Shown here piece after piece: positions 1 to 12,893 of a stretch of 64,000 nt of DNA. Source of the DNA: Ciborinia camelliae (Eukaryota > Ascomycota > Leotiomycetes > Helotiales > Sclerotiniaceae); NCBI GenBank assembly GCA_025890175.1, contig JANPYM010000003.1, forward strand, positions 1,337,795-1,401,794, in the 5' to 3' direction. Numbering within the stretch: position 1 is the stretch's first letter; every line of letters starts with the position of its first letter. The notes below the pieces were generated by a model, which was not told where the DNA came from, searched no databases, and saw nothing but the letters and a program-made list of their open reading frames with translations. The position numbers and the translations under genes are program-made.

Positions 1-156
1 TATTTCTATCTCTCTATTTAATTAATCAATCAATTGGGAGGGAATACCTGATAAAATACTCCCCTCATCTAAATCTTACCAGACATGTAAGTGTTGAAAA
101 TCCTTTCGCTCTTTTCCGCATCTCTATACCCATTGTTCACTCGTCAGTTAATTTCT

Positions 157-1266
157 TCATCCAACCACCTTCTCATCTTCCTTCCCCCTCACCCATCTCA
201 AAACCCCAAGCCCCAGCTTTCCCCCCCTCAACCACTTTTCCCCCTTCCCCACCCACTTCTCCCCATCCCTCTCCAACCTCTCCCTCAACGCCTCCCTCTT
301 CCCCTCCGCAATAGCCTCCACCTCCTCCGTCAACCCCCCAAACACAAACCCACATTTTTCAAAAACCCTCCGGCTCGCCCCGTTAAACTCCATGTATTCT
401 CCTATCAGTATGTGCATATTCATGTATGGGACGAAGAAATCCGTGAGCAGGGTTTGCAGCACGGCGGGCATAATGCTTCGGCCGTGGTGGGAGGGGAGGA
501 GGAAGACTAGAGGGGAACGATCTCGGTTAGTTGGGATGGGATTGGTGGTGAGGGTGGAAAGCACGTGTGACGTCTAGCGTTTATTTTGCGCTTGACTTCG
601 AGTTGGGAACTTTCCAAATCGTCTGATGGCTTTGAAATATCAATGGATCATTTTAGTTTCCATCGATCCAGCATTACCAGGCTCGATGCAACCAGTCCAG
701 CCAGCCAGCATCGTGAAAAAACAACAACAACAAGCAACCTCCAAACGAAAAGTAGAGGAAAAGCAGAAAAACATACAACCAATCTCCCACTCAATCTCCT
801 CATCCCCCGCCTTCCTCTCCACATTCTCCCTCACCAATCTCTCCCTCTCCCCCTCATCCAAAATAGTCACATACCCCCTCCTCCTAATCTCCACCTGACC
901 AATAAAAGCCTCCTCCCTCTCCCCCTCCCCATTAACAACTACCTCCCTAATACTCGGAAAAGGTATCGCCGCGCCCACCCATCGTTTCCTCTCCCCATTC
1001 TCCTCTGCTACCTTCGCATCCCCCAGTTCCGCGATTGCAATCTTGGCATTTTTGTTCAAAACCTCGTTGAAGAAATAGTCGAATGATTCTTGCGTGTACG
1101 GAAAGGGGGGTCCGGTCAGGTTGACATAGATGGATGGCTGGTTGAAGGCGGGGATGGTTACTTCGGCGTCGGAGGTTCGTGGGCGTGTGAGTATGATGTT
1201 TTGGTGCTTTGGGTTGCGGGAATTGAGCGTGAGGGTGGGATTTATGGGGTCGTGTTGGATGGGCAT
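157..1266 (-). CDS. GNAT-family N-acetyltransferase, two exons
   Basis: Exons 1266-777 and 506-157 join to a 279-residue protein. The intron has a GTATGT donor and a CTAG acceptor. Splicing restores the acetyl-CoA-binding stretch of the GNAT fold: the end of exon 1 (EIEWEIG) runs into FFLLPSHHGRSIMPA at the start of exon 2, which is the R/Q-x-x-G-like loop region of Acetyltransf_3 (RimJ/RimL-type) enzymes. It is followed by the usual N..S.RV.EK.GF motif (NGASRRVFEKCGF). The family transfers an acetyl group from acetyl-CoA to an amine, and the substrate cannot be told here. The N-terminus carries the typical strand with L-T-R-P-R. No signal peptide or membrane segment is seen. The loop reads GRS rather than the more common GRG. 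The fold call is firm and the substrate is unknown. Confidence 0.85.
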
Positions 1267-3241
1267 CTCCGCGTTTGCTGGTGGGGAAAGTGGTGTTTGA
1301 ATGATGGTATTCTTAATGTATAGAGATAATCAGTAACTCGGAGAAACAAAGCCAAAATAAATGATAACGAATATGCAAGAACTAAAGATGAGATTATAGA
1401 GACATCTAAAGTTGCGCAAACAACATAGCCTTAAGACTCATCGCCGTTGATATGTAGTGTAATGGGTGTGCTGACATGCCAAGTGTTCAGGGTCCACTCC
1501 TGTATGTAATACATATTCCAAGCGAGAGCCGAGATCCATGTTCGTGGTGCGAAATAGGAAGGCCGTTGGTAATATACATGGACAATTGCATTGGATTGCA
1601 GAAACTTCTTAAAACTCATGTACTTAACCATATTGACGGCCAATAGACGAGTCCTCTGGATCAGTAACTCTGCATTCCCTCGTCTACCTCACTCGTATCC
1701 GTACTGCGTTATTCTACCCCCTTGTACTTTATATCTGACCCCTCTCACTGTCTCTCCGATGATGGGACATTTTCAGCCTTTCAAGCCTTCATACACCCCA
1801 ATCTTCTTCCTTTCCATACTACCACATTCCACTCTCGTCTTTGTTCCGTTCATAAAGTAATTATATTGCCCCCCATACATGGAAAGCCTTGAAACAACCT
1901 GCGTACTCCTGCCTGAACCTTTGCTGACATTGCTGACATAGGGCTTACAGCTTGTTCTTAAAGAACGTCATGAACTCCTTCGTTTGTGTTCCCATATCTC
2001 AGCCACGAATATTGCCTGTAAGTAATCACAATTGTCGGTATTTCGTGTCGAACATATTCAACTATTATTATCACCGGCTGGGTAGACAAGTGATTTATTA
2101 ATTCCATTTCCATGGAGCTGATGTCGTTACGAGGTGACCAAAGTGATTCCAGGTCGAATCAAAAATTCATAAGACCGTTAAGTGTACCGTGGTGTCGAGC
2201 GATGTTTGAAATTCGCTGATACTCGAAGTAGTAAGTGGTCACTCGAAGGAGTCATGACAACCAAAAAAAAACACTTTCTGACCATGCGTAGTAAAAGAAT
2301 TTTCAATGGTGAAATGGGTTCTTGTCACAGCGATGGATGGCCATTGGATATACAACAAGGCTTTTGTGAAAAGAATCTTGCACATCGCTTCCGTGATACG
2401 TTTGTATTGCTACTTTCAAGACCAGTCAATCATTTTGGGATCCAGAGTTTGACTGCACATGACCGGAATGCGATTAGCAGGACCAAGATCTTTAGACAAG
2501 AAAGAATTGTTCACTCAAATTCGAGTTGAAAGGAGTTGCTGAAGTTGGGAGACTTTGGCGTACAGTGTCTCGACCAGCGATATCAATTCGAAATTGTTGC
2601 AGGCAAACACAACTTTGGAATTGATATATGGCAACAACTGTGCAGGAAACATTATCTGGTATCACACCTATCGTATTACACCCATTTTCTCTCTCTACGC
2701 CGTGGTAGACTATCAAGACACGTAGTCATTACCAGAGATCGTCGTAAATTATGAGGCAAAGAGAAATATAAGTAAGATAGTACTCTTAGAGTACAAAATT
2801 GTGCCGAGTTCCAAGAGAATTTGAACGATTTGAACTGCAGTCACAAAAAAGATGCCGGCAACGAAATAAATGAATTTCTGGCCGACCCCTATTTCCTTTC
2901 TTGACCCTCAGAGACCTGCTCATATGTATCGCACTGGGTATCTGTTAATTTCGACGCAACATTTGCTTCGCGATTTGACCACTCGCAGAATTGCACGTGT
3001 ATAACACAACATGATTTTGATTTTGAAACGAGATCATGGCGAATTTTTTTCAAGATACCCAAAGGCTCTCAACACCCGCAAATATCAAGAAGGAAAAAAA
3101 GTTGGGAGACGAAATTCCAGCGGCATACGCGCAATCACCAATGATGCACTGGCAACCATTTTCTCTGGCCATCTTCTAGCTCTCAATAATAACGCAAATA
3201 AGGTACCCCTTTGATCGATTGAGTATTTCAAATCCATGTGA

Positions 3242-3262
3242 ATGGATGGATGGATGGATGGA
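3242..3262. repeat. ATGG microsatellite, about five copies
   Basis: Perfect tandem tetranucleotide read directly. A similar ATGG run recurs near 13017-13034, so this is a common simple repeat here. Confidence 0.9.
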
Positions 3263-3481
3263 CGTGCTTGCCGTTGGATAAATTGATCAGTGAAACATCG
3301 ACTAGCAAGTAGCAACGACCGTGAAATATTGAATAGCATGAAAATTGGGTTGAATGTGCCGAAGATTTGAATATTAATAACAGTCCGACCAACAGTCCAA
3401 CCCCAGCACTATTACTATTCATGTAAGTGGCGTGTGTGCAATAACCAACATAAGATGAAGAAAGCTTTGAATAACGGAATA

Positions 3482-3932
3482 GAGGTCTTTAGCAAAATTT
3501 CTTAAGTTTCTTAAGTTGCTAGCTATACCTAAAATGGATTTTGTAGAGATTTTGTGGATCGAACTGACCATTCAAAGCTTTTGAAATCGATTAATAATCA
3601 AGATCCAATTAAATTTCGCTTAGTTTTAGCGTTACGCATTGTTGCTTTTTTCATAATTTTCATAAGAATTGCAAGGGTTAATTGGATCCACAAAAAGATA
3701 GCAACATAAGAAACGGTCTTGACAACTTGTCAAAGCCGTTTCTTACGTTGCTATCTCCCAAATAGGCAAGCTACTTTCCCAAAAGGGTTTAACTCAAAGC
3801 TTGGACTTTCGGTTAAAATTTAAACTTTTGAAAGCTATGCCTATTTAAATTTAGCTTCGAAAATCTATACCTATTTGGGGGCCACTAGAGTTAGCTAGCT
3901 TAGAAAATCTAAGAAATTTTGCTAAATCCCTC
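3482..3932. mobile_element. Tc1/mariner-type MITE, 451 bp, TA target duplication
   Basis: The two ends are inverted copies of each other. The outer 23 bases (3482-3504 and 3910-3932) match with two differences and share TTTAGCAAAATTTCTTA. Looser complementarity continues inward past GCTAGCT. The dinucleotide TA flanks both sides (3480-3481 and 3933-3934), as expected for Tc1/mariner insertion. The interior is itself foldback: 3697-3725 and 3727-3755 form near-perfect 29-base arms around one base, and 3602-3613 pairs with 3678-3689. There is no transposase frame, so this is a non-autonomous element. The autonomous partner is not visible in the window. Confidence 0.8.
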
Positions 3933-4970
3933 TAATACAGTGAGTGAGTGGTACTAGGTATCATTGATATAGGTCGGGTACTGTAGGTATAGAGTTTGGA
4001 GCAAAAGAGTCATTTCTACACATTGTTGTGAAATTATTGTTGTGAAATTATTCTTATGTCATACCGGTAACTTCATAAGGAGTAAAGTGAGTTCTTCACC
4101 ATCACCTGGGCATTATTAATGACTCGGGAATGATAGATTAATTTTGTGCATCCATAAAAATCCATCAAAATCCATCAAAATCCCAAAACTCCTTTTCCTA
4201 TTTGCCGCTTGACCAATGAAACATCTTATCGATATCAACGATCCCTAGGTAGGTAAGGAGGAATAGAGGAATAAGGAAATGCCTCAACTTGGCAAGGTTT
4301 AAGCTTTCAAACGTCTCTGCGCCGTTCATCTTTATGCAAATGTAATGCATGGGAGTAGATTCATTATTGCATTATTGGCTGCAAGCTGCAAGATGGAATA
4401 ATTTAGGAACTCACGGATACATTGACGGAAGGATTAACCAATTGAATTTGAAAGAAATAAAAATCCTTGAATGATTAATCATAATGATGACTTTCTATTG
4501 GTTAAAATCAACATGGGATTTCTTAAACCTTGATGTTGTTCAGTTCAGCTTGCACCATCGAAAATGGACCGACGCTAATAATATCCACAATAATAATAAT
4601 ACCTAGCTAGTATCTTCCTCCTACCTCCTTGCTCCCGCATATCCTCAATAATAATAATACCACCATAACATATCTCTGTCACTCTCACTCTCACTCTCAT
4701 TTTCACTTCAACTCTACAACCAAGCCCAGCCCAGCCCAGACAACCAAGCTTTCGTGGATTTTCATCCTCCATTCTCTCGCTTTCTTCCTTGTTGACTATT
4801 CGGTATCTCACATCTTCAGGGCTGTGATCGACTCTCGTTTTTATACATCGCCATCTTATACCTCAAATTTACTCTTTTCAGTAATAAATACATACATACT
4901 CCTCAATCGTTCCAAACTAAACTGTACATGCAGTTTATATAAGACCTCCCCTCCCTACTCCACCACCTGC

Positions 4971-5007
4971 CTACCTACCTACCTACCTACCTACCTACCT
5001 ACCTACC
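4971..5007. repeat. CTAC microsatellite, about nine copies
   Basis: Perfect CTAC tandem run about 500 bp upstream of the GH72 start. Shorter runs of the same motif or its complement (TAGG) occur near 7901, 56262 and 63750, so it is a genome-wide simple repeat rather than a site specific to this gene. Confidence 0.9.
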
Positions 5008-5512
5008 AACTAGGTAAATAATTTTACAGTGTAGATCTGGTTCCAGCACTTTTTCCATAAAACGAAAGGAAGGTCCAGACCAGATTCCAGAACTTCTACG
5101 GAGTACCTTCCCATTTCAAAAACTGATATTTATTGGTTTTTTCTTCATTATTACTTGGATCTCCCATCTCACGAACTCCACGGACCACCTGGGCACTACC
5201 TAACCTACACTTTGTTTCCGTTACCCGCACCCCAAACCAGCCGGTCCTTACCATTGAACCTAGGCAGAGTTGGAGAAAAGGGAAAAAACGGATCCAAATA
5301 TCCTTGGACGTTGTGGATGCGACCCATTTGAAAAAAATAAGCTTCCCCATCGTTGCTGTAAACTGCACACCTCCTTGAGCTTCGATATCCACATTCGACC
5401 AGCCCACAATCTTTTGTTCAACTGCCTGGTCTGCGATATTCCCATCTCCAACATCTCGTCAACTTTCATTCCTTCATCTTTGTACATACAATAATATCTG
5501 CTGTTTTGCATC

Positions 5513-6927
5513 ATGTTCTCAAAGTCCCTCGCCAGTATTGGCTTGATTGCTAGTCTGGTTATTACTACGGTCAATGCCATTGCCACGATCTCTGCAACCG
5601 GTTCGAAATTCTTCACTAGTGATGGCGACCAATTCTTCATCAAAGGTGAGTTTGTGTGTATCTTCTACTATCTGAAATTCTTGGCTAACAGTATTTAGGT
5701 GTTGCATACCAATTGACCTACGCCGATCCTTTAATCGATACCAACCAATGCCAACTCGATGCCTCTTTGATGAAGACTTTGGGCGCAAATACTATTCGTG
5801 TTTACCATGTTGACCCTTCCGGAGATCACTCTGGTTGTATGTCCGCCTTTGCAGAAGCTGGTGTTTACCTTTTCTTGGACTTGGATACTTTCAACACAGC
5901 AATCACTCCAGTATGATATACCTTGCTTATTTGTGGGTAAAACTGGGGCTAATCTTTTCCACAGACTGACGCGACTTGGAACCAAAGTCAATACAATGCA
6001 TTTGGTAAAGTGATGGATGCTTTCGCCAAATTCGACAATACATTAGGATTCTTTATAGGAAATGAGGTTATTGCTATGAACAACCAATCTTTAGCGGCAC
6101 CATTCATCAAAGCTGCTGCTAGGGATATGAAGGCATACAGAACTTCAAAAGGATATCGAGACATTCCCATTGGTTATTCCGCGGCAGATATCGCAGAATT
6201 ACGTCCCATGCTTCAAAACTATCTTGCTTGCGGTACTAATGCTTCCGAATCTATCGACTTTTTTGGCTTGAACGCATACGAATGGTGTGGCAACAGTGAT
6301 TTCTCAACCTCCGGTTACAAGACCCTTAATACATATGCCGAAGGTTATAACATCCCTATTTTCTTCTCGGAAACCGGATGTAACACAGTTAAGCCAAGAA
6401 CATTCCAAGATCAAGCAGCTATTCTCGGTTCGGAAATGGATGATCAATGGTCTGGAGCAATTGTCTATGAATGGATCGAAGAAGCCAATAACTACGGATT
6501 GATCAGTTACGGTCCAACCGTTGCAGCTACTGTAGCTGCTTCAGGTGTTGCGGGTGGTTACTCTCGTGCTGGAACTCCAACCCCTGTTTCTCCAGATTTT
6601 GCCAACCTTCAAAGTCAGTGGTCAACCTTGACTCCAACTGGTGTCGCAAGCTCTGCTTATTCGCCAAATGTTACGCCACCCGCTTGCCCTGCCTCAACTT
6701 CAGGGGGTTGGTTAGTTGATGGGGATGTTAAATTACCATCTATCGGCCAGAAAGAAGCAACTGGCACAGCAACAACATCTGGATCGGCATCCTCAACCGG
6801 TAGCGCAACTGGCTCAGCTCCTTCTGCAACATCAACAAAGAAGGGAAGCGCATCTGGCGGTAAAGAAATCACTGGCATGAGCGTAGGATTAGCTGCGGTT
6901 ATGTTCGGGTTCATGTACTGGTTGTAA
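5513..6927 (+). CDS. GH72 beta-1,3-glucanosyltransferase (Gel/Gas family), GPI-anchored
   Basis: Three exons, 5513-5645, 5699-5910 and 5965-6927, give 435 residues. This family cuts beta-1,3-glucan and rejoins the ends to lengthen wall glucan at the outer face of the plasma membrane. Residues 1-22 are a signal peptide ending VNA. The catalytic pair is visible: acid/base Glu149 in GNEV and nucleophile Glu251 in FFSETGCN, with conserved NAYEWCG before it. After about residue 315 comes a Ser/Thr/Gly/Ala-rich tail and then a hydrophobic C-terminus (MSVGLAAVMFGFMYWL), the GPI-anchor signal. There is no cysteine-rich X8/CBM43 module, so it belongs to the short Gel class. Both introns have clean GT-AG ends. 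It appears intact. Which numbered Gel paralogue it is cannot be settled from the sequence alone. Confidence 0.95.
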
Positions 6928-8939
6928 AGTCTGGGTACGATTTCAAACAATTTCTTTTCGTCGGCCTTGATGGCTTGATATGTATAAACGATTATGACGC
7001 GTGGAGAAAATCCCTTCACGTTAACTCAGCACACGAGCGCATTACGATGAATGAAAGCGCGGGCGTTCAATTTGGATCGGGTCATTTCGGACTCCATCGG
7101 GTTACTTTTCATTAGACAGCCATCCTGTACATGCTGTACATATAAAAAGGCATCAGTTGATCATTATTCTCTACCTTAGATCAATAATAATAGATATATA
7201 ATATTGAAAATAAAATGGAATTGTCTCTTTTTGTGGCCAAGGTGTTTGGCTTGTAGATATGTGATTATGATAAGTGTGGAGATGAGTGATTTAGTCTTGA
7301 TTTGAAGAATATCTATTGTTGATAAGTACTTACTTATGCGGGAACGAGTATAGTGGTGGAAGGAAGAGCAGGTGAAGAAAGGTAAGGTGAGAGGAGGGGA
7401 AGGGAGGGGGATTTGAAATGCTTTGGGTTTGGGTTTGGGTTTGGTTTGGCTCAATGATTTTTGTGGTTGGGGAGGAGGGGGGAAGTGGGAGGAAGGGGGA
7501 GTCTTATCTTGGGGATATGTGGATATGTGGATATGTGGATATGAGGATGAGGATAGGGAAGGTTTGGGAAGAACTATAATAGGTGGGCGCGTGGTGGGTG
7601 GTGGGTGGGTGTATTGTGTGGATTGGTGTTGTTTTATATGAATTGGTGGGAATGTGATGGAGGGATGCTATGGGATGGGATGGGATGGGATGGGATGCGA
7701 TGGGATGGATGAGGTATGAGGTATGAGGTAAAAAGTGAGGGATGGGGTAAGGTAAGCTGAGGTTAGATGTGAGGTACGATGTGAGGTACGAGTCAGGATT
7801 TTGGAAGATATGAAATGATGCTGAGAGAGAACGTAGTCAAGTAGACGCGTAACTAAATAGCATCTCAATTAGGAGCATAAGAGGGAGCTCAAGATACCTA
7901 GGTAGGTAGGTACTAACGGACTTTTCTACTCTTCTGCCAGTGCGAAATCGGTTTGATATTACATAGGTACCTAGGTAACTTTAACCCAGTTGGTTGCGTA
8001 CCTCTTTCTCTGATAATCAATCTTCATGGGAGTGTGATGTTGTGGTTATGGTAGGAGTCTGAGGACGAGAAGTTGAATTATTATTCATATTGAGATGGCG
8101 AAATGCTCTAACTTGTAATGAAAGTCTAAGGTGCAAGGTGCGAAGGCTAAGGAAGTTTTTGTGGTGTGAAATTGATGATATGGATAATGTGGATGAAAGG
8201 GATGAAATGCATTTGTTTTTTCTATCTATTTATTGATCGGAATTATCTTATTAGCATTGCGCGCTCTTGTTACGTGTTGTGGTCTGGTTCCTTATGTGCA
8301 TTTTGTTGTCAATATATCTTGATACTCAAGGAATTGAGATGATTCATGATGGGAAGAATTTATTCAGAAAGGTATCACAATATTCTACCAGATGATTCAG
8401 TTCTTCAAGCTCATGTTGTGTTGGGGTCAAAATATATTATTAGCTGGGAATGGCAACCCTCAAGGAAACCATGAAAACCCTTCATCTTCACCTTTCCACC
8501 TCTATCACTTTCATTTCTTTGAATCTCCATTCTGCGCACTTCTTCTATGAGCAAAGAATTGTTTTTCTTCTCGCACAGCTCTTGAGATTCACTCACTTTT
8601 GGTCGCGGGAATGGGAATTTGTTGCCTCCCCAGGCAAATAAGCGAGTTTTTTCAAAGGGAGTCGACAATAGGTAACCAGTTATCGGCTTCGTTCACCTTG
8701 GATTTAAAAAATAATCCACGAGGTTGGGAGGTTGGGAAGGTTCTAGAGCGTTGATTGGTCCATGAGCTCGAGGCGAAGCACACAATAGATGGCAATTAAT
8801 TGATGGAATTGAACTGAACGTCTTTGGAAAGAAAGAACTCGTTGCTGTGATTCTGGTGATTTCCTTCCTTTTACTTACTTACCTACTTACTTACATCGTC
8901 GTCAAAAGAGTCGGATTTATTGAAGTATAAAGTACCACG
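6928..8939. other. Non-coding interval with purine-rich simple sequence
   Basis: No supported gene. Between 7360 and 7760 the plus strand is extremely G-rich, with a GGATATGT run (7517-7543) and a GGGAT run (7671-7706). The reading frames here are by-products of that composition. The right end precedes the next gene and includes TACT/CTTA repeats around 8874-8894. Confidence 0.65.
7671..7706. repeat. GGGAT microsatellite
   Basis: Tandem GGGAT units, about seven with one substitution, in a strongly purine-biased strand. It is not the TTAGGG telomere repeat. Confidence 0.85.
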
Positions 8940-11900
8940 ATGGTTTCTCTGCTCGAACCTGGTCTGAGACCACAACTGGCTGATGGCTCACCAAATTATG
9001 GTATGTCCCCCTATTTGTATACAAGCGAGTTGGTGGAGATGGCGATAGTGTCGCTTTTTATATCAGTTATCTACTGCCTCCTGTCTATGGCCTTAAGGAG
9101 GAGAAGATGACAGTGAGGAGGATAATATTCTATTATCCTTCTTGTAGCTAGTCACCAGCAGTTTCTTAGCTATGGTAACAAGGAAGATACTACTTTATTA
9201 TCCTTTTTGAAGCCAGTCATCTGCATTCTGCTATCTAGCACTTAGAAGGATCATACTCTGTTGTCTTTCTTAAAGCAGTGTTGAATGGACTACCCTCCCT
9301 CCTTTCTTATCCCATACTTATCTGTTTGTCTGAGTCATCGCTAACATTCCAATCTTCTTCAGACTTCCAACTAACCTACAAAGAAACTAAGGGAGTGCCA
9401 AGGTTTCTACTCCCTCCTAATATCCGCCACCGCCTCAACCTCCACCGCCTCACCTCCTCCTTCCCATCAAAACCATCCTCGACCGCACCAAGTCTCCTCC
9501 CATCTCCATTTCCCCCATCGGCCCCTGTTGGCGTTGGAGAGAAACGACCAGCAGAAGAGGAGGTAGACGAAAGACTAGTCAAGAAGGCTAGATACGCCAC
9601 AAAATCCAACGTCAATCTCACGGATTGTATCCCCCCATCTGAGTACTCAGACGCTGACGACGAGCATTCCGATTCTGCTGATTCAGCAAGTGGAAGCGAG
9701 GAGGAGAATTTACTGGCAACTCCTCCTCAGGCGCCGCATACTCCAGCGGCTGCTCCAGCGAAGGGATACGATTTTAGTTTGACGGCAAGGCAAGCCGGCT
9801 ACATCTACAATCCGAGAAGATCGATGATCGATCTAACCAATCGATTTGCCTCACCTACTTCCGAAGACGAAGATTGTGGAGAATCGGATTTTTCCGATAC
9901 CCCAAGCTCTAAGAGAAGAGCACTTACGCCGAAACCTGCTCCAGCAAAGCAGTATAATTTTAATCTTACGGCAAAAGAGGCGGGTTACGTCTATAATCCG
10001 AGAAAGTCGATGATCAATCTGACCAATCGTTTCGCTTCATCTTCAGAGTCCGATGATACCGACGATAGTGAATCTGATTTCGAATCCACACCAAATCCTA
10101 CTCCGTCTCCGACTCCACCAGCAGCTGCGCCTGCTTCTTTACTTCCACTTACACCTACTCCTTTACCTTTACCTCAGTGGAAATACCGTCATCAAATCGA
10201 TCCAATTAATCCAACTACCCCACCTTCTGCTGGAACAAAAAGAAAAATGGAACAATCATACGCTCAATGGCGCCAAGGAGAGCCAGATGGTGCGCGTCAT
10301 CCATCATTTGCTATGGTTACTTCACCATCTGACACATCTGAATTTGAATTAGTTGAAGCAATGGAATCCTCACCATCCGACATATCTGAATTCGATCAAG
10401 TTGACGAAATGGAAGCTTCACCTCTACAATATCTTCACCAAGAGCAGCAGCGACAACGAGAATTTTCTCGCGCTCCATCATACTCTCCAATCACACCTCA
10501 AGTGCAACAAACATCTGCAGTTCCAACTTCAGCTTCACAAGACTTTCCCGCCGATCTTCCATCTCCAACCGTACCAATTCGTTTGGAACCCCACTCACCA
10601 GTTCTCGATCGCCTCACTGCTCAATTTAATGCAGAAGGTCCGCATCCAAATATTCCCCACGTCAATCATGCCATCGTGGATCAAGTAATTGCGTCTGAGA
10701 CACTGGGCAAACATGTTTTAGATCGGATGCCATTTGTTCTTGCGGCTTCAAGAAGACTTCAAGCTGTTATTGGAGTGCGCAATGATTTACCATTTGATTT
10801 ATTGATGGGGAGTGGACAGGGCGATGCGGAGAATTTGGTTGTGGGTGCGAATGGAACATTGGTGGATCTTGGGCTTAGAAACTTGAACCAGGGATTGAGA
10901 GATGGAATGGGTGAGCAGGCGATGAATGGGAATGGAAGTGGAATCAGTCAGCCTGTTGCTGCTACGAGAAGAAATGCTGGTGTGACTGCAGATGCTGCTG
11001 GAAGCAACCAAGAAAATATGGGTACGAATACGGATTCGAACAACAACGATAATGCCAACTTGGAATATAGTCCAGACACCACCGCACAATATTTACAGAA
11101 TATCCACGCCTCCCTCAACGGCCTTCCATCTTCCGCTTCTCAACAACAACCTATGGGCAATAATACCACACAACAAAGCGAAGCCCGCGAAACCCGCACA
11201 TTCCAAGGAATGACACCCTTCTTCCCTCCTTCTGTTGATCGGCATACAGGCCAAGGTCTTCGCGAATACCTTCTCACCCGCGCTCTCATTACAGGGTCAA
11301 AGAAGAGAGAGTGTAGAAGTATCTCATTTCATGATTTCACGCCGGACTTGAGGACGGGAGAGTTTAGGAATGAGTTGTTGGTGCATTTTGGGGTTGATGG
11401 GATCTCAAGGAATGATAGGATTGAGTGTGTGGAGTTGAGTTTGTAAGTTTCCACTTAATTTGATTTTTTTGCCTTTGCTATTATCGCTGTCGCTCTGTGG
11501 AGATTGTGTGAAGAGATGTGGTGTAGCGATCGTCTAGTGTGGGTTTCTTTTGTTACTGCCGAAGTACTTGAATTTAGTGGAGATGGAAAGGTTGCTGTTC
11601 TTTTACTTGTTCTCGTCGCTTCTACTTTCACCTTCCTCGCATGTTCGGAATCTAAGTAGTATTTTTGCTGTCATTTCCTGCTTAACCACTCACTCTCCTT
11701 GCCATATTATTTCTTTCCTCCATCCATTCAAACAACAACAAAAACTTATCAACTAACACCACCTCCACAGACCTGATGCCAACGGAATTCTTCACCCCTG
11801 GCTCTCGATCTTCATTCAACGTCCCCTCATAACCCTCGACCCTCCCTACGTTGGCTATGCTTCCCACAGTGCACCGCCCAACTTCCCACAACCAACTCCT

Positions 11901-12893
11901 ACCTCCTGGCTCTGCATGGCCGTGCCCCTTGCAAATATTACCTCCTACCCCGTCCAAGCCGACACCTCCTTACCCTCTTCTCTCCTCGAAGAAACTCTGA
12001 TCAAGAACAAACACGGTCTGCCCACCAAGAAGATTGCCAAGCGTCAAGATTATGACATGTCTTTCCAAGGAGTTCCCATCTTTGAGTTTTCAACCAGAAA
12101 GTTATTTGGAGCTACTTATTCAGGCTCAAGCTCCAACGGAGAAATGAATGGAGACGCCAATGAAAACGGATACACCAACACACCCATCTCCGATTTCCTC
12201 TCGGTCGATGGTTTGAAGCCTTACGATCCCAAAGATCCCTACGAAGAATTCCCTATCGAAATTACCTCAAACCCCGAATACATGCTCTCCATCTGCCGCA
12301 GATATGCACGCAAGTCTGGAATCCACGGTCAGGAATTGCAGCATTTTGGCGAGATGATGGAGGATGCAAGCGGGATCGACATTTCCGAGGAACTCTCTCC
12401 TAATGAGGGGGTTTGGTGGAATACATTTTACAGAGGCATAACTAAAGATCGAGTGAGATGGGAGAAAGTTCGACGGAGTATGGGAAGAGGGAGATGTAGG
12501 GTTGTCGTTCGATGGCAGGATATTCCCGAGGAGCTCAAGATGCCGAATTCGAGTTTGAGTCAGAGAACGACCGAGGTGGAGATACTTATGGAGAATATGA
12601 TCAAGGAGAGCATGCAAGGAAAGAAGAGAAAATTCAGAAATGATGGTATAGGAATGGCGGGCTCGGGCTCTGGTCAGGGTGTCGGACTGGGTGTTATCAA
12701 TGCTAATATTGGCGCTCATGCTTATTCTATGAGATCAGCATCGGGCGAGGCATTAAGCTTGCGTGCGAAGGCGATTGGGAATAGGATGAATGCTAATGGG
12801 AGGATGAATACGAATGTTGACATGAATGGGAGTTTTCGAACACAGAATTCGGGAGACATGATGCAAGGAAGGATGGGAGACTTTAGGGGTTGA
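8940..12893 (+). CDS. Large low-complexity protein with a triplicated Y-[DN]-F-x-L-T motif, function unknown
   Basis: Best model: exons 8940-9000, 9363-11442 and 11771-12893, 1087 residues. The short first exon (MVSLLEPGLRPQLADGSPNY) is chosen because its GTATGT donor and the CAG acceptor complete an Asp that yields YDFQLTYKE, a third copy of a motif found twice more downstream (YDFSLTARQAGY and YNFNLTAKEAGY, each followed by NPR[RK]SMI[DN]LTNRF). The second donor, GTAAGT, overlaps an apparent stop, and the frame continues cleanly after the CACAG acceptor. The middle is rich in Ser, Pro, Glu and Asp with a basic KRK patch, as in disordered nuclear proteins. The C-terminal third is more ordered and ends Asn/Met/Gly-rich. 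I recognise no known domain. The conservation of the motif argues that the frame is real. Confidence 0.7.

Larger units (their letters stand above)
1267..5512. other. Long non-coding interval with a MITE and simple repeats
   Basis: No reading frame here looks protein-like; the short ones are low-complexity or unconserved. The interval holds an ATGG microsatellite (3242-3262), a 451-bp MITE (3482-3932), a CTAC microsatellite (4971-5007) and, near its right end, pyrimidine-rich sequence that is probably the promoter and 5' leader of the GH72 gene. Confidence 0.7.

Noticed and set aside
640..776. Continuation of the GNAT exon beyond 777 to a stop at 640.
   Set aside because: The tail (CFSSTF, CCCCF) is unlike the family, and the intron restores conserved acetyl-CoA-binding sequence.
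4629..5021. A 130-residue plus-strand frame before the GH72 gene.
   Set aside because: Composition follows CT-rich simple sequence and the CTAC array; no protein character.
7671..7706. Possible internal telomere repeat.
   Set aside because: The unit is GGGAT, not TTAGGG, and lies in a generally purine-rich strand.
9376..9621. Minus-strand frame opposite the large protein.
   Set aside because: It is the shadow of the Ser/Pro-rich coding strand.
10053..10688. Two plus-strand frames inside the large gene.
   Set aside because: His/Leu-rich shadow translations of the real frame.
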